NCBI GenBank assembly: GCA_024707385.1 | Contig: JANPZW010000008.1 | Coordinates: 186,001 to 250,000, forward strand | Direction of reading: 5' to 3' | DNA: 64,000 bases | Source of the DNA: Cellvibrionaceae bacterium | GTDB lineage: Bacteria > Pseudomonadota > Gammaproteobacteria > Pseudomonadales > Cellvibrionaceae | In this document: in pieces, positions 1-8,811 of the stretch | Numbering within the stretch: the first letter of the stretch is position 1 | How the letters are laid out: each line of letters begins with the position of its first letter | Position numbers and translations under genes: made by a program | The notes under the pieces: generated by a model | The model's input: only the letters and a program-made list of their open reading frames with translations | Databases searched by the model: none | What the model was told of the DNA's origin: nothing

Positions 1-270
1 CACGCTGGTGAATACCAGCAGTTATTAAAGCGTCATGGACTGATATGCAGCATGAGCGCACGGGGTGACTGTTACGACAACGCTGTGATGGAGAGCTTTT
101 TTCACAGCTTGAAGGTCGAAGAGGTCCATCATCAAGACTTCAGGACACGAGCTGAGGCAAGAGCAGCTTTATTCGACTACATTGAGATTTTTTACAATCG
201 GCAGCGGCTTCATTCATCAATTGGCTATCAATCGCCTGTTGAGTTCGAGAGTGAGTTGTTGCTTAATTAA
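1..270 (+). mobile_element. IS3-family transposase (OrfB), C-terminal fragment
   Basis: The reading frame is open from base 1, so the gene is cut by the window edge. The visible 89 residues are the end of an IS3-type DDE integrase core. They include the block NAVMESFFHSLK, whose Glu is the third catalytic acid, and the family signature YNRQRLHSSIGYQSP near the C-terminus. OrfB of this family cuts and joins the element ends. The stop is at 268-270. The stretch just after it (about 273-298, ending in ggggtaagacca) looks like a right-end inverted repeat of an IS3 element, but the left end is outside the window, so this is inference. The element marks the edge of the accessory region that follows. 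Confidence 0.85.
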
Positions 271-655
271 AGTGTGCGTGATTTTGGGGTAAGACCAGAC
301 CTTGCATCTTACATTCGAGGCGCCTGTGTCAATTGTAAGACCCCAATGATACGTGATACGAGATTTGCCCTGCCACGCTGATTGCCTCTCCAGAGCTGCT
401 TCTTGTTATGAGATGGGATATAGATCTGGATCAATTACGTAGTTTTTCGTATGGCGTTAAGCAAATCTAAGCGCAATCTTATGCATCTTTGTTTGCATCT
501 TTCTGTGTGGCTTCATAGCAATTAACTGCGGCAATTAATTGGTTCAGATCTTTCATTTGACATATCGATGATCAAAGACCTTCGAACCGATTCTGTTTGA
601 CCAGTACTCATGGCTGGAAAATTCTTCGAAAAATAATAAACAATCAGGAGCTAGA
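271..655. other. Intergenic, 385 nt: IS end and leader of next gene
   Basis: No convincing gene is seen here. The first ~30 bases probably hold the right terminal repeat of the IS3 element. Two close copies of tgcatctttg/tgcatctttc lie around 483-504. A purine-rich ribosome-binding sequence (aggag, about 647-651) precedes the GTG start at 656. Confidence 0.4.
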
Positions 656-2130
656 GTGGCCAAACAACGAAATAAACCTTCGCAGAAACCGGATCAGAAA
701 AGTGGCTACGCCGGTGACCATCCCAATGAGGTAGCGGTTGAGGCACACCCCGCAACACATGCCGACTATCATCAGCCGTGGGTGACTGATCGCGCCTGGA
801 TCTGTGGTGTTGCAGGAGTAATTGCGATCATTGTGTCAGCGTATGTGTTTGAGGCTTACGATGTTCTCAACGAGGGCTTCTGGTTAGCCGGCCGGCGCTC
901 TGACCAGTAATCGCAATGAGGGCATGCTGGCGGCTCTGCTGATCATAGCGTTGGTCATGTCGAGCGTTGAGGTGGTGCGCTTGTCCCGGTTTTATGGCAG
1001 TGAGTTTATCCAGAGATCACCACTTTTACTGAAGCGCGACTACAGCGGCTTTGTTGTCGAATGTGTCAAAAACTACCTTTACTTGATGTTGCTCTTCGGA
1101 CTCGCCCGCTACGGTTACCACACACTCCAGGAATACGGATTCAAGGCCAATCACCAATATTATCAACCTTGGTTCGTGGTGCTGGAGTTTTTGTGGTCGG
1201 TGTTTCTGTGGGCGGGGTTACCGTACATCTTAATTACCCGCGCGTATCGTCACAATCCTCGGAATGATCGGAAGGATCTGGCGACGCTCACCGAAAAAGT
1301 GGTGAAGTTTCTGTGTGTAAAGCTAAAGATCCCAGGCGTGAAGCTGCCGAATTTCGGTATTGATGATAAGCGTGCAGCGCTTGGATTTGCCGTCAAATTT
1401 TTCTTTGTACCAGTCATGACCGTTTTCTTCGTGGACAACTTCGGCGGGTTGGTGAATAACATGGATTACCTGACGGCTGGATTTATCAGTCACTTCACCA
1501 ACGGTACCTATACGTGGGAGCTCGCAGGCAAGGATCTCGGTAATATCGGCACAACTTTGATTTTTAGCTTGGATGTTGGGCTTGCATGGGTCGGGTATAC
1601 GTTGTCATCCCGTTGGCTCGATAACCAAACCGTATCGGCAGAGCCGACTTGGTTAGGCTGGATTGTATGTCTGATCAGCTATCCGCCGTTTCGAGTCATG
1701 GGGGTGGTTTGTGACCGGACCCGGCGAGAAGCTGTATCAAAACCTACCGCATTCACCCCTGGTAAGTCTTTTCGGTGGCATGATGCTGATCAGTTTCCTT
1801 GTTTACATGCTGCCCACTATTTGGTTTGGTGTACGCTTCTCAAATCTTACCCACCGGGGCATCATTCGGAAGGGACCGTTTGCCATAGTGCGCCATCCAG
1901 CTTACGCCGCAAAAAACTTTGGCTGGTGGTGTGTGGGCTTTCCTGTGGCGATCTACATCATGTTTACTTCGAGTTTTTCGTTAGGTGTGTTTTACATCCT
2001 TGGTCTGATATTCGCTTCCAGCATCTATTATGCACGCGCCCTCACCGAGGAGCGCCACTTAAGTATGGATCCGGACTACGTCGAATACTGCAAGCACGTT
2101 AAATATCGGTTTATTCCTCGGGTTATTTGA
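656..2130 (+). CDS. Isoprenylcysteine carboxyl methyltransferase-like membrane protein, two frame breaks
   Basis: Three consecutive frames (656-~890, ~890-~1700, ~1690-2130) together make one polytopic membrane protein of about 490 residues. The GTG start at 656 is preceded by aggag. The first segment has a hydrophilic N-terminus and one membrane helix (WICGVAGVIAIIVSAYVF). The middle has several more helices. The last segment carries the ICMT/phospholipid methyltransferase signature: GPFAIVRHPAY, then an EE pair and DPDYVEYCKHVKYRFIP. This family methylates lipid or isoprenoid substrates with S-adenosylmethionine, but the substrate here is unknown. The first break lies in a repetitive gccggccggc (888-897), the second between about 1690 and 1705 next to a run of five G. 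Either the gene is decayed, as the nearby IS might suggest, or these are sequence errors like the many others in this window. Confidence 0.65.
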
Positions 2131-2529
2131 CTAGAGGAATTAATGTGGACAGATAGCTCCGATCCCTTGGAGGGGAGAAACAGATGTTAAAAATCTCGTT
2201 CTGAATTGTGTTTGAGGTCAGCTGCTTCGGTTTTAATTAATCAAGGAGTCATCATCAAGGATATCCTCTGAGCGCCCAGAGCTGTGTCAAAGAGCTGGTT
2301 TTACGGAAAGTATCAGGGCCGAATGGCATTTCTTTTTGGGAAACGCCGTCATTGGCCTCTACATTTGCGTTAAATGTGATCCATCAGTTTTCCTTTGGGT
2401 GACAGGAAGGATAAACTTCTTCCATCGACCCAGGTGTCAGGGACCCATCTATCGCCCTCAAGGCTTATCATCATTGGCTGTTCCTCCCTCCTGTGTCGAT
2501 CAATAATAAATTTACATAAGGAGTTCGCT
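2131..2529. other. Intergenic, 399 nt
   Basis: An open frame extends upstream of the lipoprotein start as far as 2395, but it has no plausible ribosome-binding site or signal sequence until 2530, so I treat the stretch as non-coding. It ends with the aaggag sequence (2517-2522) that supports the GTG at 2530. Nothing else is recognised. Confidence 0.4.
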
Positions 2530-3285
2530 GTGATACCCCGCATCAGATTGCCTGGTTTATCGAGGGCTAAAGTCTTACTCTGTACGCTGATTCTTCTTAG
2601 CTGCGTAGGATGCACGACCAATAAAAACATGAAGTTGACCGACTCTAATACTGAAAGCCAGTTTTTTGCAGTCAGCAAGGCTCTGAACAATCAGTGGAAG
2701 GCCAATCTATCCTATTTGTCAACAGAAGGTGGCCAAAGCCCTGCGTTGGAACTTCGCACTACATATTCCGATCCCGGTGACACGATTCCTGTTAGGCATA
2801 AGGAGAGATTTTCGCTGGGGGATATTGTGTTCGTTTCGCCAGCAATGGGGGGTTCAACATTATTGGGGGCGAATTACGATTTGAGCCTCACCGTCGCAGA
2901 GCTGGAGCGTACGTTTTCGGGTTCATCTCCTTTCAGCGTCGGATTGGCCTTCGGAATTTTGTTAATGGATATGGATATAAGCATTCATGAGCTTGGTCAA
3001 GACAATACGCAAGTCATGTCCTACTCGAAGCTCCATCCAAAAGCGGGTATCGATTTACGTTATGCGCTCCATTCTAAGCTGAGCATCAGCGCTTATGCAG
3101 GACGAAGCTACGATATGGATGAGGTCAGCACTTTCCAGTATGGGTTAGTTCTTGCGCTGTCTCCCGTTGACTGGCTGGAATTGTCCGCAAGGGCCTACAC
3201 CTTTCGATCAAATTTCGATAGCGACGAGTCTTCATTGGATATACACCACAACGGCACTGCTCTTGGCGTTAAGCTGAATTTTTGA
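2530..3285 (+). CDS. Outer-membrane-type lipoprotein, unknown function
   Basis: The GTG start at 2530 is chosen because aaggag lies 7 nt upstream and because it gives a good lipoprotein signal: a basic start (IPRIRLPGLSRAK), the hydrophobic core VLLCTLILLSCVGC and a Cys for lipidation. The mature part (~225 residues) alternates polar and apolar residues, is glycine and aromatic rich, and ends in ...VKLNF with a C-terminal Phe. This resembles a small outer-membrane beta-barrel or barrel-like protein, although a lipidated barrel would be unusual. The family is not recognised. It is followed after 235 nt by the Rho-like gene. No operon partner is evident. Confidence 0.6.
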   Translation: MIPRIRLPGLSRAKVLLCTLILLSCVGCTTNKNMKLTDSNTESQFFAVSKALNNQWKANLSYLSTEGGQSPALELRTTYSDPGDTIPVRHKERFSLGDIVFVSPAMGGSTLLGANYDLSLTVAELERTFSGSSPFSVGLAFGILLMDMDISIHELGQDNTQVMSYSKLHPKAGIDLRYALHSKLSISAYAGRSYDMDEVSTFQYGLVLALSPVDWLELSARAYTFRSNFDSDESSLDIHHNGTALGVKLNF

Positions 3286-3520
3286 TGTTGGATAAGCCGC
3301 TTTTTCGAAGGGCTTGGGACAGAATAGTCTGGGATCGCGTGGACTCTATCAGGGTTACTGACCGAATCAAGTCAACTATCGATGCGATCAAAATTCAGCT
3401 TCGTACACGCAGTAGTGGCACCTCTCTGAAAGCCCATTTCGGTCAGCAGCGTGTCGGGTGGTTGTAGACGTAATCGACTATTTTCGAAAAATTCATTTAG
3501 ATGAGCGATCAACAAGCACC

Positions 3521-4522
3521 ATGAAAAAAATACTAAGCCTAAAACGGAAACCGGATCAAAACGCTAAACCAGCCGACAATAAAGCCGAAGCTGTTCCTGA
3601 GACTGATCCAGAGAAGCGTTTTTTGAACGGTGTGGCCATCAATCCAACACCGGGCATTCGTTTGGAGTTGGGTTCTTCGCAACACTCGGTGCGTGCACTG
3701 GATTTGATCACGCCAATCGGAATGGGGCAGCGTGGCTTGATCGTTGCTCCACCGGGAGCCGGAAAATCGACAATGTTGAAGCACATATGCCAAGCAGTAG
3801 GGAAGGCGTATCCCGAGATTAAGCTTTACGCATTGTTGATAGATGAGCGACCTGAAGAGGTCACTGACTTCAAACGCAGCGTCCCGGCTGAGGTGCACGC
3901 TTCGTCCTCGGATGAAAGCTATGTTCACCACGTTCGTCTTGCCGATGAGCTTCTCAGCACTGCCCGCCGACAAGCTGGCGAGGGGCATAACGTCATGATC
4001 GTGATTGATTCTCTTACGCGACTTTCGCGGGTTCATAATGCACAGCAAAAGAGCGGCGGTCGTACTATGTCGGGTGGGGTTGATTCTCGGGCGATGGAGA
4101 TCCCGCGAAAGTTGTTTGGCGCTGCGCGAAAAATCGAGAACGGTGGCTCGCTCACCATTTTAGCAACGGTTTTGGTTGAGACCGGCAGCCGCATGGACCA
4201 AGTAATATTTGAGGAATTTAAGGGCACGGGGAATATGGAGCTTGTTTTATCGAGGGATGTGGCCAATCAGAGAATCTTTCCTGCGATTGACATCGGGAAA
4301 AGCAGTACGCGCCGCGAGGAGCTGCTGTTAGATCCGAAGGACCTGGAAGCAACAAGAGCGTTGCGCCGGGCGCTTGCTGGGCTCAAACCGATTGAGGGTG
4401 CAAAAAACTGGCGGAACTACTTGAGAAGTATCCAACCAATGCCGAGCTGCTCAATGCTATGCGCAGAACGCCAAACGGTTGAGTTCGAGAGGGCAGCAAA
4501 AGGGTTCGCATTGCATAATTAA
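3521..4522 (+). CDS. Rho-family ATPase lacking the N-terminal RNA-binding domain (3' frame break)
   Basis: The protein matches the C-terminal hexameric ATPase domain of transcription termination factor Rho. It has Walker A APPGAGKS (Lys ~82), [12 protein letters not shown], Walker [14 protein letters not shown], the Q-loop region [25 protein letters not shown], and the R-loop/Arg-finger stretch [17 protein letters not shown]. In E. coli Rho the Walker lysine is at 181, so about 100 N-terminal residues, meaning the helical bundle and the cold-shock-like primary RNA site, are missing. A short basic, polar leader ([12 protein letters not shown]...) takes their place. ATG 3521 is preferred to GTG 3458. 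The C-terminus leaves frame at a six-A run (4402-4407). One more A would give [20 protein letters not shown], a Rho-like ending, with a stop at 4480-4482. It is therefore a Rho paralog, not the housekeeping copy. A phage or IS-linked origin is possible. Confidence 0.8.
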   Translation: MKKILSLKRKPDQNAKPADNKAEAVPETDPEKRFLNGVAINPTPGIRLELGSSQHSVRALDLITPIGMGQRGLIVAPPGAGKSTMLKHICQAVGKAYPEIKLYALLIDERPEEVTDFKRSVPAEVHASSSDESYVHHVRLADELLSTARRQAGEGHNVMIVIDSLTRLSRVHNAQQKSGGRTMSGGVDSRAMEIPRKLFGAARKIENGGSLTILATVLVETGSRMDQVIFEEFKGTGNMELVLSRDVANQRIFPAIDIGKSSTRREELLLDPKDLEATRALRRALAGLKPIEGAKNWRNYLRSIQPMPSCSMLCAERQTVEFERAAKGFALHN

Positions 4523-4667
4523 TTGGCAGCAGAACAGGCAATAAATAAATGAGCAAAAGGTTAAAAAGATGAGAGCCGTTAGCTTCTTACCAGCTACGAG
4601 CAGCTCCATTTTATAAATGAATAAATGACAACAGATTTCGCTCTCAATAATAATAGGAAACATCTTC

Positions 4668-5486
4668 ATGAAAAGAATAATGACGCTACTTATGCTGGCG
4701 ATGCTATTCGGCTGCAATGCCACCACACCGCAGAAGCAGCAAAAGCCTTTTGTTCCTCTCAGCGCTGAAGAGTCCGCGGACATTGATCGAGTAGAAGCCA
4801 ATGGGCGCGAGCTTTACGAGCGCGATATTCGCGCAGCGGAGGCCTCCGATTTGGTGTTGTCGAGAATTTATCCTGCGGATTATCCCAAATTTGTTGGTTG
4901 GGTGACCCATCCTAATGCTCAGGACTATACAGTGTCCTTTTATGAAAAAGACGGTGAAAACGTTACTGTAATTGCCGATGTCATCTACGACCAAAATCAA
5001 ACTCCGGATGTGCAGATTGGGCCCGAGCGGGCACCAAGTGCTACGGAAGTGTCAATGTTAAAAGCACGTATTGCCGCCTTGGAAAAAGGTGTCAGTTCCT
5101 GTTCTCAGAATTTTAATACGGTGGTGCTTCCCGGGCGGAGCGAAGACAAATGGGATGTGTTTGTATTGGCCGCCACTACCCACCCTACTGCCGTACAGGT
5201 TGGCGGTCATAGCAAAGTGAGCGTATCCAAAACTACTGGTGAAGTAACGGAAGTTATTCCTTTATCAAAATCGTGTCTTTCCCTAGACAAATATCCAGAC
5301 GGCATGCCGGAAGGCGCCAGCATTAAGATGCTGACGGTTAGTCATATCGTCAGCCCCCATCCAGTGGAAATACATCCCTACCTGAATATGCTCCACGGCA
5401 TCCCCTTTGCCGTTCTGACCGAGCGCGGAGTTTGGATTGTGAAGGAAGGAAATATCGAAATTATGGATACAACAAAATCAAAATAA
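4668..5486 (+). CDS. Hypothetical lipoprotein
   Basis: The 272-residue protein has a clear type II signal: MKRIMTLLMLAMLFGC, Cys at residue 16. A ggaaa motif precedes the ATG. The mature part begins with a Gln/Pro-rich linker, then an acidic helical stretch, then a mixed alpha/beta body containing one conserved-looking Cys (SSCSQNF) and another near KSCLSLD. I recognise no domain. It stands alone between the Rho-like gene and a 313-nt gap. Confidence 0.65.
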   Translation: MKRIMTLLMLAMLFGCNATTPQKQQKPFVPLSAEESADIDRVEANGRELYERDIRAAEASDLVLSRIYPADYPKFVGWVTHPNAQDYTVSFYEKDGENVTVIADVIYDQNQTPDVQIGPERAPSATEVSMLKARIAALEKGVSSCSQNFNTVVLPGRSEDKWDVFVLAATTHPTAVQVGGHSKVSVSKTTGEVTEVIPLSKSCLSLDKYPDGMPEGASIKMLTVSHIVSPHPVEIHPYLNMLHGIPFAVLTERGVWIVKEGNIEIMDTTKSK

Positions 5487-5799
5487 TTACGAGATCCACA
5501 AGGCAAGCTGATAGATGGTAGAACAAGAGAGTGGCATTGTAAGAGGAGTGTTGTTCATAGAGAGGATTAGAGGCCATGCGAGCGCTTATCCATCTCAGCA
5601 CTTGGCCTTCTGCTAGCTTAGAGGTTGCTCTGGCGGCAGACATTCTTAACCCATACACTTGATTCGTGACTTCAGGTTGACACGCGGGGTATGAGTCTGG
5701 CATTTTCCCGAGCTGTTTATCAGGAGCGGTTTTGCAAGGGAGTGTAGGATGGCTTGCACGAGCAAGTACTCATGCCCCGACTCGATAGAAGGATCCGCC
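5487..5799. other. Intergenic, 313 nt
   Basis: Open frames here on either strand are short and lack signal, motif or ribosome-binding support. An aagga (about 5789-5793) precedes the ATG at 5800. Nothing else is recognised. Confidence 0.35.
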
Positions 5800-6805
5800 A
5801 TGTCAGACATATCCCAATTCCTACGCTGGTTCCTGACGCAGGGTGAAAGCAGTCAGGTCTTTTGCTCTTCGTTTGAGAATTATCACGATTTTTGCCAGTA
5901 CCTTACTACTCATTTCAGTCGTACAAATTTTGATGTCCATGCAACGCTAAAATCTGCCGATAAAGTAGATGACGCCGCCGCGTTTTTCCAAGCGTTGTTC
6001 GTAGCCTGTTGGCTTTATAAGCCCATGGAAAAAGGCACATATTTTCTTCGAATGACTCCTACAGAATCGCAGGCTTTAAAAAAGGCATTTGAAAAATTGC
6101 CGACGCGAAAAAAGTAGTCATTTGGATGGCAAGGGGCGCTCCGCACACAAAGGGTTTGCATTTCTTAAAGGTTACAGCGAGTTATTAGTCCAATGGGTTC
6201 CCACGGAAGGCCGTAGCTATGTCATGTTGAAGTGTGAAGGCCACACAACCGGTTTGGGCAGTTTGTATCCGCATCTGAAAAGCTGGAATCATAAACGCAA
6301 AACGGGCGCCGGGCTGGTCGCTAATCCCGCCCTGAATGACGTTGCGAACAGAGAGGGCAATCCTATCATCGACCGCGGCGCAGAAAATTTCAGTAATGAT
6401 TACAAGGCTTTTCTAAAGTCGTTGAATGAAAAGCCCGGTGCAAAGAATATGCAAAAGGCAACCACCACGGTGCGTGATATGTTGTCGGTGCTCAATAGTG
6501 ATACCAAATGGCAGAGGGCGACGAACCAGGAGGTCATCACTGAATTAAGACGTTTGATCGGTGGCCCAGCCCAAGTGGGCGGAATAGCGATTTCCCAGGG
6601 CGTTAAAACGCAGTTCAGCCGCTTCGCAAAATTATTTGAACTGGAAAACCGGCCTGATGCCATCTATCACCGCTATTTTGAAGAGGTGCATGTCAATCCG
6701 CGGCAGCTGAGCAATGCCATTATCGAATTCCTGGACGAGGATAGCGGCATCTCTTTGTTGGCCCAAACAAAGCGCCGCTCAGAAATGCTTGCGAAATGGG
6801 ATTGA
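5800..6805 (+). CDS. Unrecognised cytoplasmic protein, one frame break
   Basis: The ATG at 5800 has aagga 7 nt upstream. The frame closes at 6117, but the next frame carries straight on from the same point. The break is a six-A run at 6108-6113. With five A the two halves join as LPTRKSSHLDGKGRSAHKGF. The reconstructed product is about 335 residues, soluble, with an N-terminal region rich in Phe and Trp (ISQFLRWFLTQGESSQVF) and a basic, mainly helical C-terminal half. No signal peptide or membrane segment is present. I do not recognise the family. Its place in the accessory stretch next to other orphan genes gives no functional clue. Confidence 0.5.
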
Positions 6806-6839
6806 ATGGGACTGACGAAGGCTTTTGTTGTCTGGCATA

Positions 6840-6950
6840 GTGCTGTCGCATTTAGTGTGGATTGGACAAGCATGGGTCACCAACTGCAAGACCGGCGATA
6901 CTTCCGTGGAATTATTGGTGCGTCTTGCCGAGACGATGCATAAGCGATGA
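6840..6950 (+). CDS. Possible small ORF overlapping the next start
   Basis: A frame from GTG 6840 to TGA 6948-6950 encodes about 36 residues (…WVTNCKTGDTSVELLVRLAETMHKR). Its stop overlaps the next gene's ATG as ATGA, a typical translational-coupling arrangement. It may be a real small gene or the remnant of a longer one, since the frame has a stop upstream at 6813. There is no clear ribosome-binding site, so support is weak. Confidence 0.2.
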   Translation: MLSHLVWIGQAWVTNCKTGDTSVELLVRLAETMHKR

Positions 6951-7483
6951 GAGTTCACGGCACATTAAAAAAGTGGAACGACGATAGGGGTTTTGGCTTT
7001 ATAGAAGCTCCCAATAATGAAAAGGAAATTTTCGTTCATATATCCGCTTTCCCTCGCGATGGGATCAGGCCTCGTGTTGGGGAGTTGGTGTCATTTGAAA
7101 TGCGCGTCGACCCGGACGGAAAAATGCGTGCGGTCGCCGTTCAACGTGCCGGTGCTACAGCTAACACTCGAAAGCCTCGCAGAGCCGTCGCTCAGAAACC
7201 AAAGTCTGTCGCGATTGTACCTGCGTTAATATTCTTGGGTTTACTCTGTTTCGTGGGCTACAAGATCTTTCTTCCCTTGCAGTCAGGTGACTTTGCTAGC
7301 CCTCTGTCTGCCACTCCTAGGATAACGCCGGTTCAGAACCCAAAGTTCAGATGCGACGGTCGCCAGCACTGCAGTGAGATGACATCGAGAGAGGAGGCGG
7401 TATTCTTTATCCGAAACTGCCCAAACACCAAGATGGATGGCGACAATGATGGTATCCCTTGCGAAAACGATTCCAGATTCTGA
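6947..7483 (+). CDS. Cold-shock domain - membrane helix - excalibur calcium-binding protein
   Basis: This 178-residue protein has three parts. Residues 1-66 are a cold-shock domain with the RNP motifs GFGFIEA and EIFVHISAF, a nucleic-acid-binding OB fold. A basic linker (TRKPRRAVAQKPK) leads into one membrane helix, AIVPALIFLGLLCFVGYKIF, around residues 86-105. The C-terminal ~45 residues are an excalibur domain: RCDGRQHC...EAVFFIRNCPNTKMDGDNDGIPCE, with the Asp-rich calcium loop and paired cysteines. By the positive-inside rule the cold-shock domain should be cytoplasmic and the excalibur domain periplasmic. Fusions of this kind are known in marine gammaproteobacteria but have no established role. 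The start follows directly on a small overlapping frame. Confidence 0.8.
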   Translation: MRVHGTLKKWNDDRGFGFIEAPNNEKEIFVHISAFPRDGIRPRVGELVSFEMRVDPDGKMRAVAVQRAGATANTRKPRRAVAQKPKSVAIVPALIFLGLLCFVGYKIFLPLQSGDFASPLSATPRITPVQNPKFRCDGRQHCSEMTSREEAVFFIRNCPNTKMDGDNDGIPCENDSRF

Positions 7484-7645
7484 GCTATAAAGACCGGGCA
7501 CAATATCAAGCTGCTCAGTTGTGGTGAATTCTTCAGTAAAGAATTGATGGGGCCTTGAAGTTTTCCTCGTAGATCCTTTCTCATTGTTTGGATTCGGTAA
7601 ACCTGTTAGGTTTGTACGCGACCTACACTGAGGAGACACGCGTCT

Positions 7646-8392
7646 ATGCCTTTCAATTGCAATCCTTCCTATACTAACTTCACCAACGATGACATAGCTT
7701 ATGGGTTGACTGGCCCTCGCGGCGAGTTTCTGATGTGGTGTTTCAAAAGTAATAAATTCTTACGCAATGGTCAGCTGGAGATGCCAGTGTACAGCACCAT
7801 TGACGTTCACCGTTTAGATGGGTCGTCCACCAATAAATCCCATTGGGGGAAACTGTGGCCATTTTTTACAGAGATGGAAAAACATGATAAATACAAGCGA
7901 TACATGGAAGCCTTATTAGCCACTGGAACCATGAAGGAGAGTGATATCAACGCTACACCCGCGCAGGAAAATAATTTGCTAAGGGCAAAAAGCAAATTTG
8001 GAATTCTACATACCATCAAAAATACCAACGGACACGTACATTTTGTGTTGGATGGTTTGAATATGTGTGAGACAGCCACCAAGACTTATTATGAAATGGA
8101 CCAGCCGCGCGGTAGGTCTGATGGTGCCGAAGACAAAATCCGCTCAATCACTGGCTCGGAATTGCGCTGGATTTACAGGCACCGCAATGTTCCGCGCGTA
8201 CAACAGCGTATTCAATTTTGGTACCGAGGTAATGGCCAGAATTTTGTGCCGGTATCGCCACCATGGGAAGACGGCAATCGTTTCAGTGCGCGACCCCGCA
8301 CTTCCTCCGGCGCTCCGTCCACTGGTCCACAGGTGTCGTGGAAAAGCGCCTGGTCCTGGTACCACCCGACTAATGAGCCATTACAGCTTTGA
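7646..8392 (+). CDS. Unrecognised 248-aa protein
   Basis: The ATG at 7646 has ggag about 12 nt upstream. The protein has no signal peptide or membrane helix. It is rich in Trp, Tyr, Asn and His, with the stretch SELRWIYRHRNVPRVQQRI and a proline-rich C-terminus ending in a Trp cluster (VSWKSAWSWYHPTNEP). The composition suggests a globular secreted or effector-like protein, but nothing identifies it. It is the last gene before the TonB receptor, separated from it by 419 nt, and probably forms its own transcript. Confidence 0.5.
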   Translation: MPFNCNPSYTNFTNDDIAYGLTGPRGEFLMWCFKSNKFLRNGQLEMPVYSTIDVHRLDGSSTNKSHWGKLWPFFTEMEKHDKYKRYMEALLATGTMKESDINATPAQENNLLRAKSKFGILHTIKNTNGHVHFVLDGLNMCETATKTYYEMDQPRGRSDGAEDKIRSITGSELRWIYRHRNVPRVQQRIQFWYRGNGQNFVPVSPPWEDGNRFSARPRTSSGAPSTGPQVSWKSAWSWYHPTNEPLQL

Positions 8393-8811
8393 AATGGGTT
8401 GGCTACTGTAATGGCTAGCTGCAGAATTCTTAGGGAATGAACTTCGCCCCTTTCCTGCGCAGGGAAGGGGAAATAAAAACCCATTATCGCTAGAATTGAA
8501 AGCCGGCTCGTAGTGCTACCAACTTTCGTTTCAGTTTGTACTCAGTGCCCATCAGCCCGCTTGCTAGAATCTCCAGTTTGATTTTCGCGAAAGATAGATT
8601 CGATACACTTTCAGATTTAGTTTTTCATTTGCTCTTTTATGTTCGCGGCGAGTTGTATTCCCTCTCTATCAAATGTGCCCTTCTATATAAGCTTCGCTTG
8701 GTCAAAAACTCTTCTATTGACCCCAAATAGTTAACATGATTTTATGTCGCGATTCTGCGGTCTGGATGTGAATAAAATTTGCTCAAACAACCATTTTATG
8801 GGGATTTGGAA
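8393..8811. other. Intergenic, 419 nt, with hairpin at 8447-8470
   Basis: This is the leader of the TonB-dependent receptor. A hairpin with 9-nt arms (cccctttcc / gggaagggg, one G-U pair, loop tgcgca) lies at 8447-8470. It is not followed by a T-run on either strand, so it is a weak terminator at best. No gene is convincing here. A 64-codon open frame (8536-8730) has no start signal. Confidence 0.4.

Noticed and set aside
3282..3467. 61-codon frame between the lipoprotein and the Rho-like gene
   Set aside because: It overlaps the lipoprotein stop but has no ribosome site and no resemblance to a Rho N-domain. Considered as the missing Rho half and dropped.
5461..5703. 80-codon minus-strand frame
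   Set aside because: No start signal, unremarkable composition, and it runs into the end of a supported gene.
8447..8470. Hairpin as a strong terminator after the 7646 gene
   Set aside because: The stem is good but neither strand has a following T-run; kept only as a note in the gap entry.
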